Source: Callipepla californica brunnescens
Lineage: Eukaryota > Chordata > Aves > Galliformes > Odontophoridae
Reading direction: 5' to 3'
Assembly: GCA_023055505.1 (NCBI GenBank)
Contig: JALIRH010000018.1
Span: 13,431,646-13,495,645, forward strand
DNA: 64,000 bases
Below are positions 38,701-51,614 of this stretch, one piece after another. Both the position numbers and the translations under genes were made by a program. A model generated the notes under the pieces. It saw only the letters and a list, made by a program, of their open reading frames with translations, searched no databases and had not been told where the DNA came from. Each line of letters begins with the position of its first letter. Positions within the stretch are counted from its first letter, which is position 1.

Positions 38701-40442
38701 AATATGAACACTTTTTGATGACTGCCACTGCCTTAACTACTTACACATTTAGCAATAACGTAGTGCATTTACAGCCTGAAAACCTCCTGAAAGTAGCACT
38801 GCAAACCACTATTTCCCCAATTACGTATATTAATCTTCAAGATCCTGACATTAATCCCAGTGAAATCCACAGGACACGTGGAAATACTAACAAGAACCCT
38901 AACCCTGAGCTCAAAGACACTGGTATTCACAGCCTTAGTTCAACTTCTTACAGGACTGCAGATGGAATCACAGTTGTTTTCTTTTTCCCTTCCCTTAAGT
39001 ATAATGTTACCATGGCTAGCATGCCAGTTATTTGATAGCAGGCTAAAAAGAATCACAGGAATTTACAAACAGGCATTCCATCAAAACTTGGAATCACATT
39101 ATACTGGGTTTCAGCCAAATCATTACAAAATTCATGTTTATCGTCCAGTAGACAGATTTCTAACACTTCAGCAAAGATTGTAGAAAACTGACTCAACAAA
39201 AGCAGCTGCTCAGACTTCAAGAGACCAGTGGTACTGAGATACCTAGCTAAAGTCAGTCTATGGATTCAAGGAGAGAAGCACAGATGCACTCCCCACATCA
39301 GTGTGGGGAAAACCGTACCCCAAGAGTACATCCTGCTGAATTAACAGGGGACATAGCTGTATATCACAGGACTGTCAAGACGAGCAGCTAAGCCTCATTA
39401 TTCAAAGATTCTCATACAACACTTCTGCAAATATTAACACCGACACATGAAAACAGCAACTTCAGTTCACTGGAAACAGATTCTCTTTAATTTTACCATA
39501 AAAAGGCAAAATAAACTCTTTCACTTTAACGTTATAGCTTTCAATATTCCTGAGCTCCATTTTAGAAGCATATTCTCAGATGCATTTAACAAGAGACACT
39601 GCAGCCTTACTTTCCAACACCACCAGTAAAAATAATTTAGCAAGAAGGCCCCTTTTTCAAAAGACAATTGCTAGCTCTGTACGTACCTGAAAAAACGCTT
39701 CAAATGGCTCCACACCACCCACAGTAATAAAACCCACGTAAGTCAACAAGGCAACAGAACAACTTTTCAACCTTTTTACCACTGATTCTTACTTCCTACA
39801 CCAGTGTGCCTTTCTTACGTACAAAGTATTACTATACAAAGGGCATCACATGCCAGAATAATTTGGGCAACAAAGCCTGGCACTATACAGATGTATGAAG
39901 GAATCACAGCAGTTTAAAAGATTTCCTGCATATCTTTATAGTCAGCTTTAAGAATCATACGAAAGTCTTGTTATCTGTCTCAATCAGCAAAAACTCTACT
40001 TTGTTAAACGTGATTTCATTAAGTGCACCAGAAAGCGTTTTAGATAAATCTTGTATGCCATAGCTTGTCACGACTGTAGTTTCTGTAACTGGCTCATATG
40101 TACTTCTCAAACAAGTTAGGTGATGAAGAGAAAGTAAGTCATCTGACATTAAAATTCAGAAAACTGAAAAATCGAAGAAGCAGGCTGGCTTTTAGCACTG
40201 TAGAAATTCCAATACAAGCAGAGGTGATTACATCTATATTGTGGTAAATCCTAGAAAGAGACAACAAAGCACAACAGAACTTCAAAAAAACAAAAACAAT
40301 CAGGCATCTATTTCAGGGACTAGATGCAAGTTATGCATTGGTTGAATAGAAGGTATTTTCATATAGCAGTCACACCAGTGAGGTCTCAGACTTGCTGGCC
40401 CTTGTGTCCAACCATAGCCTTTTCAAACAGTTGGGGCCTCCA
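32726..40442. other. spacer between ASMT and AKAP17A
   Basis: About 7.7 kb without a recognisable gene or CR1. The part next to 40442 should be AKAP17A 3' UTR. The nearest minus-strand poly(A)-like hexamers I see are ATTAAA at 39491-39486 and AATAAA at 38007-38002, so a UTR of 1 kb or more is possible. A TAAA microsatellite lies at about 38605-38629. The longest open frame (150 codons from the ATG at 33009, plus strand) has no known domain. Confidence 0.5.
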
Positions 40443-43400
40443 CTACCCACTCCAAGTACTCCTGTGCTTGCTCAGTGATCTCCTCCGGTACCTCCGTTTT
40501 CTGCTCGAGCTTCTGCGACTGCGACTTTTTTCTCTTCTGTCTCGTTTACGTTCACTACTGCGAGTTCTTCTATAATGTGAACGTCTGGGGCTTACACTTC
40601 TCCGACGAGGACTATGACTTCGTCGAGGACTGTAACTTCTGCTAGAGTGTCTATAATACCTCCTTTCCCTCCTCCGTCTTTCATCCTGGTAACTCACATC
40701 TCTTCTGTGCCTGCTTCTCTCTCGTTTACCCTTGCTCTCATCGGTGTTTATACTGCTACACGAACGGCTCTTTCTTCTCCTCAGCTCTGTGCTATGTTTG
40801 CTTTGTTCACAGCGCGAGTCCTTCCTGCAGGAATTCTTCTGCTGGTCGTTGGCAGGAACACGTGACAGTACACCTGAACTTCTTTTCTCTGAACACCGCT
40901 CTGAGTCTGTGGCATGAAGTTTCTGACCTTCTTTGACATCAACTCTGTCATTAATATTGCCATTCAAATACTTGCACTGAGTATTTACACTCTCCGGGGA
41001 TGGCAGTTCTCTTTGAGAGTCTGATGCAGGTTTGCCTGCAACAGCCTGTCCTGAGGTAGAAGTGATGCAGCTGGATGACACAGTGTGTGGAACATCACTA
41101 ACAGTTTTCACAGTGCCAGAGTGAGACGCTTCTGTCTCTTCCTTGCTTTGATGAACTGCATCCATTTTCTTGCTAAGAAGATTGTTCAGTAGTTTCTCCC
41201 TCAGTTCTTTTTCTTTCCTTTGTAACCCCAGTGCTCGCTCTTTCTCTTCTTCCACACGTCTGAGCTCAGCCTCCTGAAGCTTTCGTTTCTCCTCTAGTTC
41301 CTGCAGACGGATCTTTTCTTCATTTTGTTCTTGTTCCAAAAGCTTTACTGTCTGAAAGACAATCAAAGGGAAAGTCAGAGTAAAGGAAATATTTATAGAT
41401 CTCTTCATGCTTCCAATAACACACAAGCAGCAAACTGGTAGGAAAACAAGATGTCTTATGAACAGAAGTTGACCATCCTAAAACAAAAGGGTTGCTCCCC
41501 GTTACCAGAAAGAAAAATAAAGAAATAAAAATTAAAAAAGGAATGCTGTAACATGCAGTGATTGTAAGGTGAAATATCAGTGTAACACTGACAGGAATTT
41601 TATGGATTTAGTTTGAGCAGTTTCACAATGCAAAGAAAAGCGTAATCTTTATGCATCCTTAGTATGAGGAACATAATGCACAAGCAAGAGCAACATCTGT
41701 AACTTGAAATATTTGAAAATTCTCAGGGTCAACACTTGAAGGTTTCTGTCAAATTAAAACAATTTCTGCTACAGTTTTGTGACCTGTGACTACTTTACAA
41801 TGGGTCTATTAAATAAAAACAATACCAATCTATGTAGAAACCAATTCTCATGTTGTCAATCATTTTAATAACATATGATACTAAAGACTCAAACTTTTCA
41901 TTTTAATTCTGCGCCAGACAGCTTAGTGCAGTCCTCAATATTATAAAATAGTTCTATTTTCTGTCTATCGGTCTACTTCACTGCCACAAAGCCTGCAAGT
42001 ATTTCTCTTTTTCTCCTAGCCTACAATTGACCATTTAGCCCTTTTGAGCTCTAATTCAAAAATACTTCTGAGATAGACCACCATCAAGGAACAAAAGCCA
42101 CACCACTTTTCATTGCTGCAAAAAAATATTTAAAGTGTATTACATAGTAACTTAAATTTCATCCAAATCTTAATCAAATGCTATCCTGCTCTAGTGAAAA
42201 AAATAACACCAGTACCATTAGAGACAGAACCTATCATTCAAAACTCCTGCACTTGTACTGACAGTACTTTTTCTAAAGATAAATCATTCTACGTGTTTTT
42301 TAAACATCAAATAATGAAACATCTTTCTCTGCAACTGGAAAAAATAGCTTGTGGAACTGCTGAATGCTAAAACAGAAAAAGTACCAACACTCATATTAGA
42401 AATAAAGAGGCCTGCATCTTAGCCTCTGTTTAATTAACTTTATCACGCTTACACATTCTTCTCCCGGCCTTTAGATCAAGACTGACAATTAGCCTTGGAA
42501 GGAATACAGATTCAAGCTCAGCCTTTCATTTGCCTGTACGCATCTATTTTACCACAGGAGAAACATGTTTCACTGCAGTTTTTTGAATTTTTGAACTAAG
42601 CTACAGGTTTAGTACCTCTCCTTAAGAAGCAGCAGTCCCCACTCCCTGCTAAGTCAGCTGCTCTGCTGGGTTCCTCATTAGCTTCTGCAATAAAATAATA
42701 GTTACCTTTGCCCTGCTTAGCAGTTCTGCAATGAGCCTAATGGACTGAAGATTTCTCTGAGCTAACAGGAGCTTCCTTTCTTCTAACTTTATCTTCTCTT
42801 GAAGTTTCTTCTGTTCTTCAGCTTGAAGTTTTTCAAGCTGCTTTTTGTTTCGTCGAACTTCACGATCTTTCTGCTTCTGTTCTCTCTTGCGCAATTTTTC
42901 TTCTCTTTTTCTCTCTCTCTCGTATTCTTCAAGTTCTTTCTGCTTCCTAAAACGAGATTAGATTTTGAACTTGTCTAGGACAGGTACAATTTCGAACTCT
43001 AGCTGTATATAAAAAGGAATTTTGTACTTTGAATTAATTTATTTCTTAACAGATGTTGTTGATTGCTGAATAATTGAAATAAGAAAACAGTGAATTTTTC
43101 AGTCCTTACCTGTGTTGATAAAAACAATCATCAGCTTGTCAGTATTTAAAAATATGCTGGTATCCAAACATAAAATATGGTTACAAGAGATTAAAAAAAA
43201 ATTATCTCTGATTGGATTGTTTTGTTGTTAATGATGCATTATTGAGCAATAAGATGAAAATTACCAAACCAATAAATGTGGTTTGTGAACCGAAGTCAAG
43301 TATTTGTGACAAACTAAATAACCTTACTGAGTGAATTAAACCATTTTACTGAAGCAAAACTGTTACATCACACTTCTAGAAACTGTTAAGTATCTAAAAA

Positions 43401-46221
43401 TTAAGCAACGAGAAATGATACCCATCAGAACAACTGGACATCGTAAAATCTGGAAAAAAAAATGCTGCATTAACATTTATATTCTGAATAGCAGTTATAT
43501 GACATCTGGATTTACATCCATTTTCTTAAAATATTACTGTAAAACATGCTTTCATCTTATTCTTTCCTAAAAAACAAACAAACAAAAACAATGCTAAGAG
43601 CAAACGAACTTTGCAATAAGTATTACTAACTAGGAGAAGAAATGTGTAGGTACCAGGACCTTAGAATTACATACTTATAGAGTAAAAACAAACAAAAAAA
43701 ACCAAACCAAAACAAAAAACTATTCTTCATCTCCAGGTCCCATAAACCCTGAACCTTACTTCCCTGAAAGCACTACAATATTCTCAGTTTTAAGTGCTTT
43801 GCTTCCGCTAAAGCAATAAGTACTGTAAGTAATTAGTTGTTTTCTGTTGATGCAAGTAGGAATGAGGAATTGCAGTTTAGCTCTACTTTATTGCTAAAGC
43901 TATAACTAAAAGCCATAAGCAGTAACTACCTTTCTTCCTCTCTCTGTTTTTCCTCAGCTTCCTTCTCCCGGCGTTTTTGCTCTTCTCTCTGCTTTTCAAG
44001 CTCTTGAAGCTTCTGCCTTTCGAGCTGACGCTTCTTAATTGATGCATCACTGAGGTGCTTTGTCGAGTCAAAAGAAACCTTTACAGAACACAATTTAGAT
44101 CAGTTGTAAATAAACAGAGAAAAAATAAATCAAAACCAAACCATTCTGTGATTTTATAACACTGTGATTCTACCCTCGTGCAAGCAGGGATCTGTAACAC
44201 AAGCCGCTGTTCCGTGGAAGACATGAACCATGGAGCACAAAACAAGGCACACATACTGTGCAGTTTAATTCATTTAGACAGTGTAAAAGCAATGTTTCCA
44301 TAAAAGTCTTGTAGAAACAGAGCTGGACAATCTTGTGACCTTGTATGAAAGTGATCTATCTTGACAGTATAGACACAGCCTTCTCTCTCTGCTATCAATC
44401 CCAAAGGAGCTGCCAGGAAGGCATGCATACTCTCGCACAGAGAAACTAAATTTGGGAACCTCAATCCACCGCATGCAAGTGACAGTTTGAATTTCACATC
44501 CCCTGAGAACAGGAGGGCTAAGGTACAACATCTGCGCTTCAGCTGAACAACTTTAGTAACAGGAACTGACTAAACCAAAACCTTAATGAATTAATACTTG
44601 CACCTTCCCAAATTACATAAGTAAATACTCGGCATTTTTCCTGAAATCTACTTGCTGACTTGATGAATGTAAATCAAATATACTGAAATCAATAAGCAAT
44701 CCAACCAGTATGTAAATACATAGGCAGTCTCCAAATGTATCACAGCAAGCTTTCCATAGGACACACTTGCACAGATAAAGCATCTGAAGAGACTGACTTG
44801 TTCCAGATCACCTCCTGTCAATAACTTTACTTCCTAAGACAATGAGGTCACAAAGAAAAAGACTTGGAGAACTCAGTATGTAAATATTATGAATTTGACA
44901 CACTGGATTCACAGAGAACTTGTGAAATAGGCCAACATACTGCTTCAGTGTTTGAATGGCTTTTCTGCTCACAAAGTACAATGACCACAATTAGCTCTGT
45001 ATTCCAGAGGCCACACAGGCCACAGGGCATTACTTCACAATCCTGACACTTAACAGATAGGCCTCCTTATCAACGCAGGTATCAAACTGTTAAGTGTACA
45101 CACAAGAAAACACACTTTAAAACCAACCTTAGCAAGCCTGAACTTGTTATGAATTATTTTTTAAATGAAATCAAATATATATCACTTTCTAAAATCCATT
45201 TAGCAAGTAACATTCACAATATTTGGTACTCCCTCAGCTGTTTTCATTTCAGTGTTGTGTGTTTTTTTTTTTAATAAGAGTAAAACCTCACTCAACTTTG
45301 TTTACAGTCTAAAAGCACGTTTATTCTATCACTTCCCTTTTAAAACTGCATTATGGCAGGTTCCCCAAACCATACAGTAACGTCAGCTGATCTCACCACT
45401 ACAGTAAACAACTGCAGGCTCTATGAAATTCACATTCATCTGTGCCAACAGCTTCTCACCTTTATATTGCAAGCCACAGCCTTGCCATCATCGCCTTTAA
45501 ACATCAGCTTCATCCCTCGCAGGGCATTCATGGCTTTAATGAAACCTGCATACTCCCGATACTGAACGTAAGCTTCAAAATTTAAATGGCCTCCAAAGCT
45601 GAAAGTGTGAAAATTTCTGCCAGTCATTTCTTCTCTGTAAGGGTCCAGCATGGGTATGTCCACGTTACGTATTTCTCCAAATTTCTGGAAAACTTTTGTA
45701 AGGACTTCTTCACTTGGCTTTTCTGAGCCAGAGTCCTTTGCTGCAAACCACTTACAAGGCAAGCCTTCTAGATGAATGGTATCCGGCCTTTCCCCTGGCA
45801 AAGTTTCATTCATATCTTTCGCATCACGGAAAAATGAGTCCCAGTCATGCCTGGTAGGAAAGTCGATCTTGTATTCTGCGGCACGGACTTTTAAAATGTC
45901 AGAGAAGCCACTCAGCTTGATCGTTTTGCCATCAAGGCACGCAAGAAAAGACTTGACTAAACTTTTGTTTTCAACCTCTCCTTCGAAGCGGATGAAATCC
46001 ATCGTGCTTTTGGAAATGCGCAGAGTGGAAAACTGATGGGTTTGCACCATCCCTTTCAGTCTTTCCATCACTTCCCAGTTCGAAATGGACTTTCCGGGTT
46101 GCTTCAGCTGAGGAAGCGCCACACTGATGGTCATTTTTGTAATGGGTTTAAGGTATAACCCACAGGGAGCACAGAGCTCTACAGCTTCTGATGTATCATG
46201 AACTATCGTTGCAGCAGCCAT
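40443..46221 (-). CDS. AKAP17A: A-kinase anchor protein 17A (XE7/SFRS17A), 4 coding exons
   Basis: A nuclear-speckle protein that anchors protein kinase A and influences alternative splicing. Coding exons, in order: 46221-45460, 44078-43930, 42946-42706 and 41351-40443. The introns are GT-AG and the frames join to 686 codons plus TAG; human is about 695. Residues 1-254 are nearly identical to the human protein as I remember it (start MAAATIVHDTSEAVELC) and include an RRM-like fold at about 148-250 (IHLEGLPCKWFA ... GRNFHTFSFGGHLNFEAY). Residues 265-455 are a long charged Glu/Lys/Arg helix. It contains LIAELLSRAK (to residue 384), an amphipathic stretch that may be part of the PKA-binding region (inference). 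The last 110 or so residues are an RS domain. The start has G at -3 and +4. An in-frame hydrophobic upstream extension is not taken as coding. Confidence 0.97.
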
Positions 46222-46449
46222 AACACAGAAAAAGCACAGGATAAGAAAAAATAAATAAAATAAAGATGCAAGTTTAAGTTGCAGGCCCACAGTAGTCAAA
46301 TAAAACAGCCCTTATCCGTAAACAATGCAATTCTTTGGACATTTAACCATTCCCAACCAACGTCTCTTAACACGAGAGTCAACTACCGAGCTAAAACTGA
46401 GCAGCACAAACATCTTAAATTACTTTACAACCGCCAGAACCTACAAATA

Positions 46450-47045
46450 ATTAAAACTCAGCAAGGCCTCGGAAGAAAAGGAGCCGACGACAATCTCGGG
46501 CACGCACGAAGCCGGCGAGCGGCGGCTCAGAAAGCAGCCAGCCCTGCTCCAGGGAGGGACGAACGGGAGCGACGTCAGCCCGCTCCCGACAACAACCGCA
46601 CCGCAGCGGGGAGCGCTGCGGCGGGCGCCCCGTCCGCCGGCAGGAAGGCTCCTCGCGAGCTGCCTGCAACGAGACAAAAACACCCCCTTTATATCTCAAG
46701 GCCCGCGGCCCCTCCACCGGACCTCGGCAGCCTCGCCCTTACGAACCGCGACGGCGGCCCCGAAGCGAGCGGAGCCCCGCGACGACACCAGCAGCGCCCC
46801 GACAGGCGCCGGCGGGGGCACGGCTCCCCGCCCCCTCCCCGCCTCACCCGTAGCCGCCGGGCAGCACCGGGTGCCGGGCGGGCCCCGCAGGAAACAGCCG
46901 CCAGCCCCGCGTGCCCCGCCGAGCGCAGCCGCCGTAGCTTCCGCTTCCGGACCGGGCGCGATGGCGGTTCCGCGGCGGCGGCGGCGGCGGGGCGGGCGGT
47001 GGCGCATGCGCAGTGCGCGCTGGTAGCGGCTGACTGGTGGTGGTG
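46450..47045. promoter_or_regulatory. CpG island, AKAP17A promoter, probably bidirectional
   Basis: This is the only strongly GC- and CpG-rich stretch in the window, just upstream of AKAP17A. Sites seen: paired ETS-type CTTCCGCTTCCGG (46938-46950), a YY1-like GATGGCGG on the plus strand (46960-46967), about six CGG units (46972-46990) and a palindromic NRF1-type GCGCATGCGC (47002-47011). On the minus strand a good splice donor, CTACGG|GTGAGG, ends at 46848, so a non-coding AKAP17A exon 1 upstream of it is likely. A plausible acceptor (GTTGCAG) lies at 46664. The ETS/YY1/NRF1 set is typical of housekeeping bidirectional promoters. Start sites are not resolved. Confidence 0.75.
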
Positions 47046-47109
47046 GGAGGTGGGTAGTGCTGTGTGTGCAGTTGGTGCGTTCTGTTTGTGCGTTCTCTCT
47101 GAGACCGTA

Positions 47110-47208
47110 GAGTCGCTTGAGTTGGAAGAAACCCTTCAAAGTCATCTCGTCCAACCGCCTTGCACTGTACAGGGACATCTACGGCTCCATCAGAGCTTCC
47201 TCCAGCTG
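47110..47208 (-). mobile_element. CR1 LINE 3' end
   Basis: Minus-strand CR1 terminus ('cttgagttggaagaaaccc', 'catctcgtccaaccgcct', 'gggacatctacggctcc') adjoining the CpG island. A longer CR1 in the same orientation begins immediately to its right. Confidence 0.85.
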
Positions 47209-47209
47209 C

Positions 47210-48220
47210 AGAATCACAGATTTGTAGGAGTCAGAAGTGACCTGTAGAGATCATGAAGTCCAACCCCCCCGGCTAGGAAGGCATCCGGACAGGTCTTAGG
47301 TCCCTCCAGAGGAGGGGAATCCACAACTTCTCTGGGCAGCGTGTTCCAGTGCTCTGTAGTTCTGAGACTAAAGTTCTTCCTTGTGTTTGTATGGACTTGC
47401 TGTATTCCAATTTCTGCCCCTTGCCCCATGTCCTGTTGCTGCACACCACCAGAAAGACTCCATCAACTTGACTCCTGCACTTCAGATATTTAGAAACAGC
47501 GATGAGATCCCTTCTCTGCCTTCTCCACAGTGAAAAGCCCCAGGTCTCTCAGCCTTTTCTCATACAGGAGGTGCTCCAGACCCCTAATCATCCTTGTGGC
47601 CCTCCACTAGACTCTCCAATAGCTCCCTGTCTTTCTTGTAACTGAACACAGTGCTCCAGATGTGGCCTCACCATGGCAGAGTAGAGGGGGAGGATCACCT
47701 CCCTCAACCTGCTAGTTGCACTCTTTTTAATGCACCCTATGATCCCATTGGCCTTCTTGGCCACCAGGGCACACTGCTGGCTTGTGGCCAACCTGTTGTC
47801 CACCAAGACGCCATGGTCCTTCTCTGCAAAGTTCTTCTTCTAGCAGATCATCCCCCAACCAGTACTGGTGCACACAGTTTTTCCTTCCTAGGTGCAAAAC
47901 TTGCTCATGTTGAACCTCATCAGGTTCCTCTCTGCACAACTCTCCAGCCTGTCCAGATATTGTTGAACGACAGCACAGTCTTCTGGTGTGTCATCCACAC
48001 CCCTCAGCTTTGTATAATCATATTACTTGCTGAGGGGTAGACTATCCATTTATCCAGGTGGCTGACGATTGTTGAACAAGCTTGGACCCAGCACTGATTA
48101 CTGGGGAACACCACAGGTTACAGGCCTACAACTAGACTCTGTGCCACTCATCACAGCACTCTGACTAATGGGTTCGTGCTTGACCTTGAATGTCTCCAGG
48201 CACAGGGGGCACCTACAAAG
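47210..48220 (-). mobile_element. CR1 LINE, about 1 kb, 5'-truncated
   Basis: Starts with a CR1 3' terminus (AGAATCACAGATTTGTAGG) and runs rightward through the characteristic 3' UTR and the C-terminal reverse-transcriptase region. Minus-strand frames contain [13 protein letters not shown] and [19 protein letters not shown], typical of CR1 ORF2, broken by stops and frameshifts. Inactive. The right boundary is approximate. Confidence 0.9.
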
Positions 48221-48844
48221 GAAGACAGCCTCTCACTTGCTACTTTTTGACCTTTCTACTAGTTTGTGGTTTTCCTGAAAATCAACTCGAAGTCTATGTT
48301 TATGAAAAAAAAAAAATCACAACCAAACCACACAGGACAGAATTTCACTGCAGAAATGCAGGTGTCTAGTGACATTTAAGATGTTGTGAGATATGCAGGC
48401 CCCCATATACATGGGGCTGGACAGTCTTCACAGGGCCTGAATACTGTCAGCTGCAGGCTGTGCTGGGTGACCTGTAGTATTCTGAACAGCAGAAAGCACA
48501 GGAGGTGGACAGCTGAATTCAGTGCTGCATTAGAGGCTGTGAGTTCAGGGTCTTGCTTGGCTTTCTACTGATTCTTCAAGAGGGCCTGAGGCTTCACAGG
48601 TCCTGGGCTGAACCTCCTGCAGCTCAGCTGACAGATACGTGGGTACCTCAGTGGTCTCTAGTTCCCCACAAATGGCTGTCTGCATGCAGAGGCATGGGCC
48701 ACGGGTCTTAGTCTTTAACTGGATGACATTCTTGGTGCTGTCAATATCCAGGAGTTGTTTAATTAACAGGTATGTGCATGAGAAAAGGAAGTGAAATATG
48801 GAAATTACTGATGTGTCTTCAAAAAAATTCACTAATATATGTAA
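48221..48844. other. gene-free gap between CR1 copies
   Basis: No exon or other repeat recognised. A 95-codon minus-strand frame (48832-48545) lacks any known domain. Confidence 0.45.
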
Positions 48845-49425
48845 TAGAATTGTAGAATCATTTGAGTTGGAAGAGACCTTTGGAGGTCATTAGTCTAACT
48901 CCACTGCAATGATTAGGGACATCTACAGCTCTATCAAGTGATTAACCACTATTGTAAATTTTTTTTCTTTATACCCAGTCTGAATCTTCCCTCTTTTAAT
49001 TTGAAAACATTTCCCCTTATCCTGTCACAACAGAAATTGCTAGACAGTCTGTCCCCTTCGTTCTCTTAGTCCCTGTTTAGATACTGAAAGACCACTATCA
49101 GGTCTCCATGGATCCTCCTCTTCTCCAGGCTGAACAGCCCCAGCTCTCTCAGTCTGTACTTGTAGGGAGGCGTTCCATCCCCTGGATCATTTTTGTGGCC
49201 CTCTTCTGAACACACTGCAACACATTTATTTCTCTCCTGTACTGAGGACTCCACAGTACTCCAGGTGAGGTCTCACCAGCACGGAGTAGAAGGGTAGGAT
49301 CACCTCCCTCGATGTGCTGACCATACTTCCTTCGATGCAGCCCAGGATACATTTGGCTTTCTGGGCTGTGAAGGCACACTGCTCGCTCATGTACAGCTTA
49401 CCATCCACCAGTAAATTTGCCATAT
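48845..49425 (-). mobile_element. CR1 LINE, 5'-truncated
   Basis: CR1 3' terminus (AGAATTGTAGAATCATTTGAG), a diverged internal part, then the ORF2 C-terminal region in minus frame ([35 protein letters not shown]), interrupted by frameshifts. Confidence 0.9.
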
Positions 49426-50013
49426 GTATCCACATACCACAATACCCTCTCTCTTGAATGTGCTTCCATTCTGCACTGATGTTCTGTTTGTATTGTAAAA
49501 GAAGTGCTGCAGTAGTATACACAAGAAGCAAGTGTTCATTTTGTTTGTTTGCTTTTTTGCTTCTGTTTTTCACAATGTACAAATGAAGGAAAATATTTGA
49601 TAGGCCATTGAAGGATTCCTCATACTCGTGTTCAGTGCAACCAAAGGGTGCAGAATCTTCCAGCTGTCTGCCAAGCACTGCATGCACAGGAGAAAGCCTG
49701 CCTCGCTCCCTGTGTCACCATCCCCCAGTCTGAGGATTCCATGTTCTCAGAGAATTTCAGTTTGAACACTGGGTCCATAACTGCTTGTCCTCAAGTCCTG
49801 CTCTCAGTTCCCTGCTGCATATCTCCAGACCACAAGCTGCTTATGCTGCCTTACCCCAGTGCTTCCCAGTGGCTCATCTAGTACGGCTCCTTCCTGCTCC
49901 TGTTCCAGCATTTTGAAACAGGCATCAGATCTCACCTCAGATGAAACTCCCATGTGGTGAGAAATTGAGACTACAGTCACCCCCAATAGCAGACTGGTGT
50001 TAACCACTGTGTG
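49426..50013. other. gene-free gap between CR1 copies
   Basis: No recognisable exon or repeat. The open frames here are read-through from the neighbouring CR1. Confidence 0.45.
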
Positions 50014-51425
50014 GAATCATAGAATCATAGAATTATAGAGTCATAAGATTGCTCGGGCTGGAAAAGACCTTCAAGATCATCGAGTCCAACCACAACCAAA
50101 CTGTACTACCCTGACTCTAGGAACCCACCTCTAAATCATTCCTCTTAGCACAACATCCAGACAGTTTTTAAATACATTTAGGGATGGTGACCCAGGCACC
50201 TCCCTGGGGAGCCTATTCCAGTGCTTAACAACCCTTTCTATAAAGAAGGTTTTCCTTATATCCAACCTGGACATCACCTGGCACAACTTGAGGCCATTTC
50301 CCCTCATCCTGTCACCTGTCACCAGTGAGAAGAGACCAATCCCACTCTCACTGAAATCACCTTTCAGGTATTTGAAGAGAGCAATATGGTCTCCCTCAGC
50401 CTCCTCTTCTCCAGACTAAACAGCCCCACTTCCTTCAGTCGCTCCTCATAGGGCATATTTTCCAAGCCCTTCACAGCCTTGTTGCCCTTTTTTGGGTCTG
50501 CTCCAGCACCTCAATGTCCTTTCTGTATTGATGTGCCCAAAATGAACACAGTACTTGAGGTGGGTCCTCACCAGTGCTGAGTACAGGGGGAGGATTACTT
50601 CCCTAGTCCTGCTCACCACACCATTGCTAATGCAGGCCAGGATGTTATTGGCCTTCTTGGCCACCTGGGCACACTGCTGGCTCATATTCAGACAACTGTT
50701 CAACACACCAAAGTCCCTTTCTGTCAGGCAGCTTTTGAGCCGCTCCTCCCCATGTCTGTAGGGTTGCCTGGGGTTGTGACCAAAATGAAGTACCTGACAC
50801 CTGGCCCTACTGAAACTCATACAATTTACCTTGTACCATCAATACAGTCTATCCAGGTACCTCTGTAGCACCCTTCTTCCCTCTGGCATACCAACACTCC
50901 CTCCCAATTTAGTGTCATCTACAAACTTACTGAGAGTGCACTCGATCTCCTCATCAAGATCATTGATAAAGATGTTAAATAGGAGTGGCCCCAGTACTGA
51001 GTGCTGGGGGACACTATTCATGACCCACCACCAACTGGATTTAGCTCTGTTGACTACAACTCTTTGGGCTGTCCAGACAGTGTTTCACCCAGCAGAGCAC
51101 ATGCCCATGGAGCAGCCAGCTACTCCATGAGGATGTTGTGGGGGACAGTGTCAAAGGCTTTACTGGAGTCCAGGTAGACTGCATCGACAGCCTTGCCTTC
51201 ATCCACTAAGCGGGTCACCTTGTCACAGAACAAAAACAGGTTTGTCAGAGAGGATCTACCGTTCATGAACTCGTGCTACTGGTCCTGATCCCACAGTTGA
51301 CCTTTAATTGATCCACGATGACTGTTGATACTAACTGTTTCATAAACTTCCCTGGCACTGAGGTGAGACTGATAGGTCTGTAGCTACCTGGGTCATCTTT
51401 CCAGCCCTTTTTGAAGATGAGCAGA
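50014..51425 (-). mobile_element. CR1 LINE, 1.4 kb, with reverse-transcriptase remnants
   Basis: The longest CR1 in the window. It starts with tandem ATAGAATCAT units (3' end) and extends rightward into ORF2. Minus-strand pieces of the reverse transcriptase are visible: FVDDTKLGG (the catalytic Y/F-x-DD box) and [15 protein letters not shown] at 51021-50839, and [15 protein letters not shown] with [17 protein letters not shown] at 50820-50446. Upstream, 'VDAVYLDSSKAFDTVPH' can be read in a frame broken by a stop. The endonuclease and ORF1 are absent. Dead copy. Confidence 0.93.
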
Positions 51426-51614
51426 AGCACAGATGAAAACAATCAGCAGTCAAGCAATTCCAGCAAGATCACAGCTCTTGTGCAGAGCTGCAATTTCATA
51501 GCACAGTTGCTGGTAGCTGCTGGTCCTTCTCTATATCTTCCATGGAAGTATTCAGTCCATGGTTTACTCCTTACTTTAGATCTTGTCCTTATCTCAGTTC
51601 ATTATCTTTTTCTC

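Noticed and set aside
38890..38910. Two CCCTAA-like units resembling telomere repeat
   Set aside because: Only about two units, expected by chance; not an interstitial telomere array.
46222..46299. In-frame hydrophobic extension upstream of the AKAP17A start, resembling a signal peptide
   Set aside because: It is translation of a pyrimidine-rich UTR or intron tract. The conserved vertebrate start is MAAATIVHD, with a strong Kozak context, and a nuclear RS protein would not carry a signal peptide.
46279..47247. 322-codon plus-strand open frame across the CpG island
   Set aside because: It is open only because of the GC-rich, stop-poor composition. The product is low-complexity Arg/Ala/Pro, and the frame runs on into CR1. 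It is antisense to the AKAP17A promoter.
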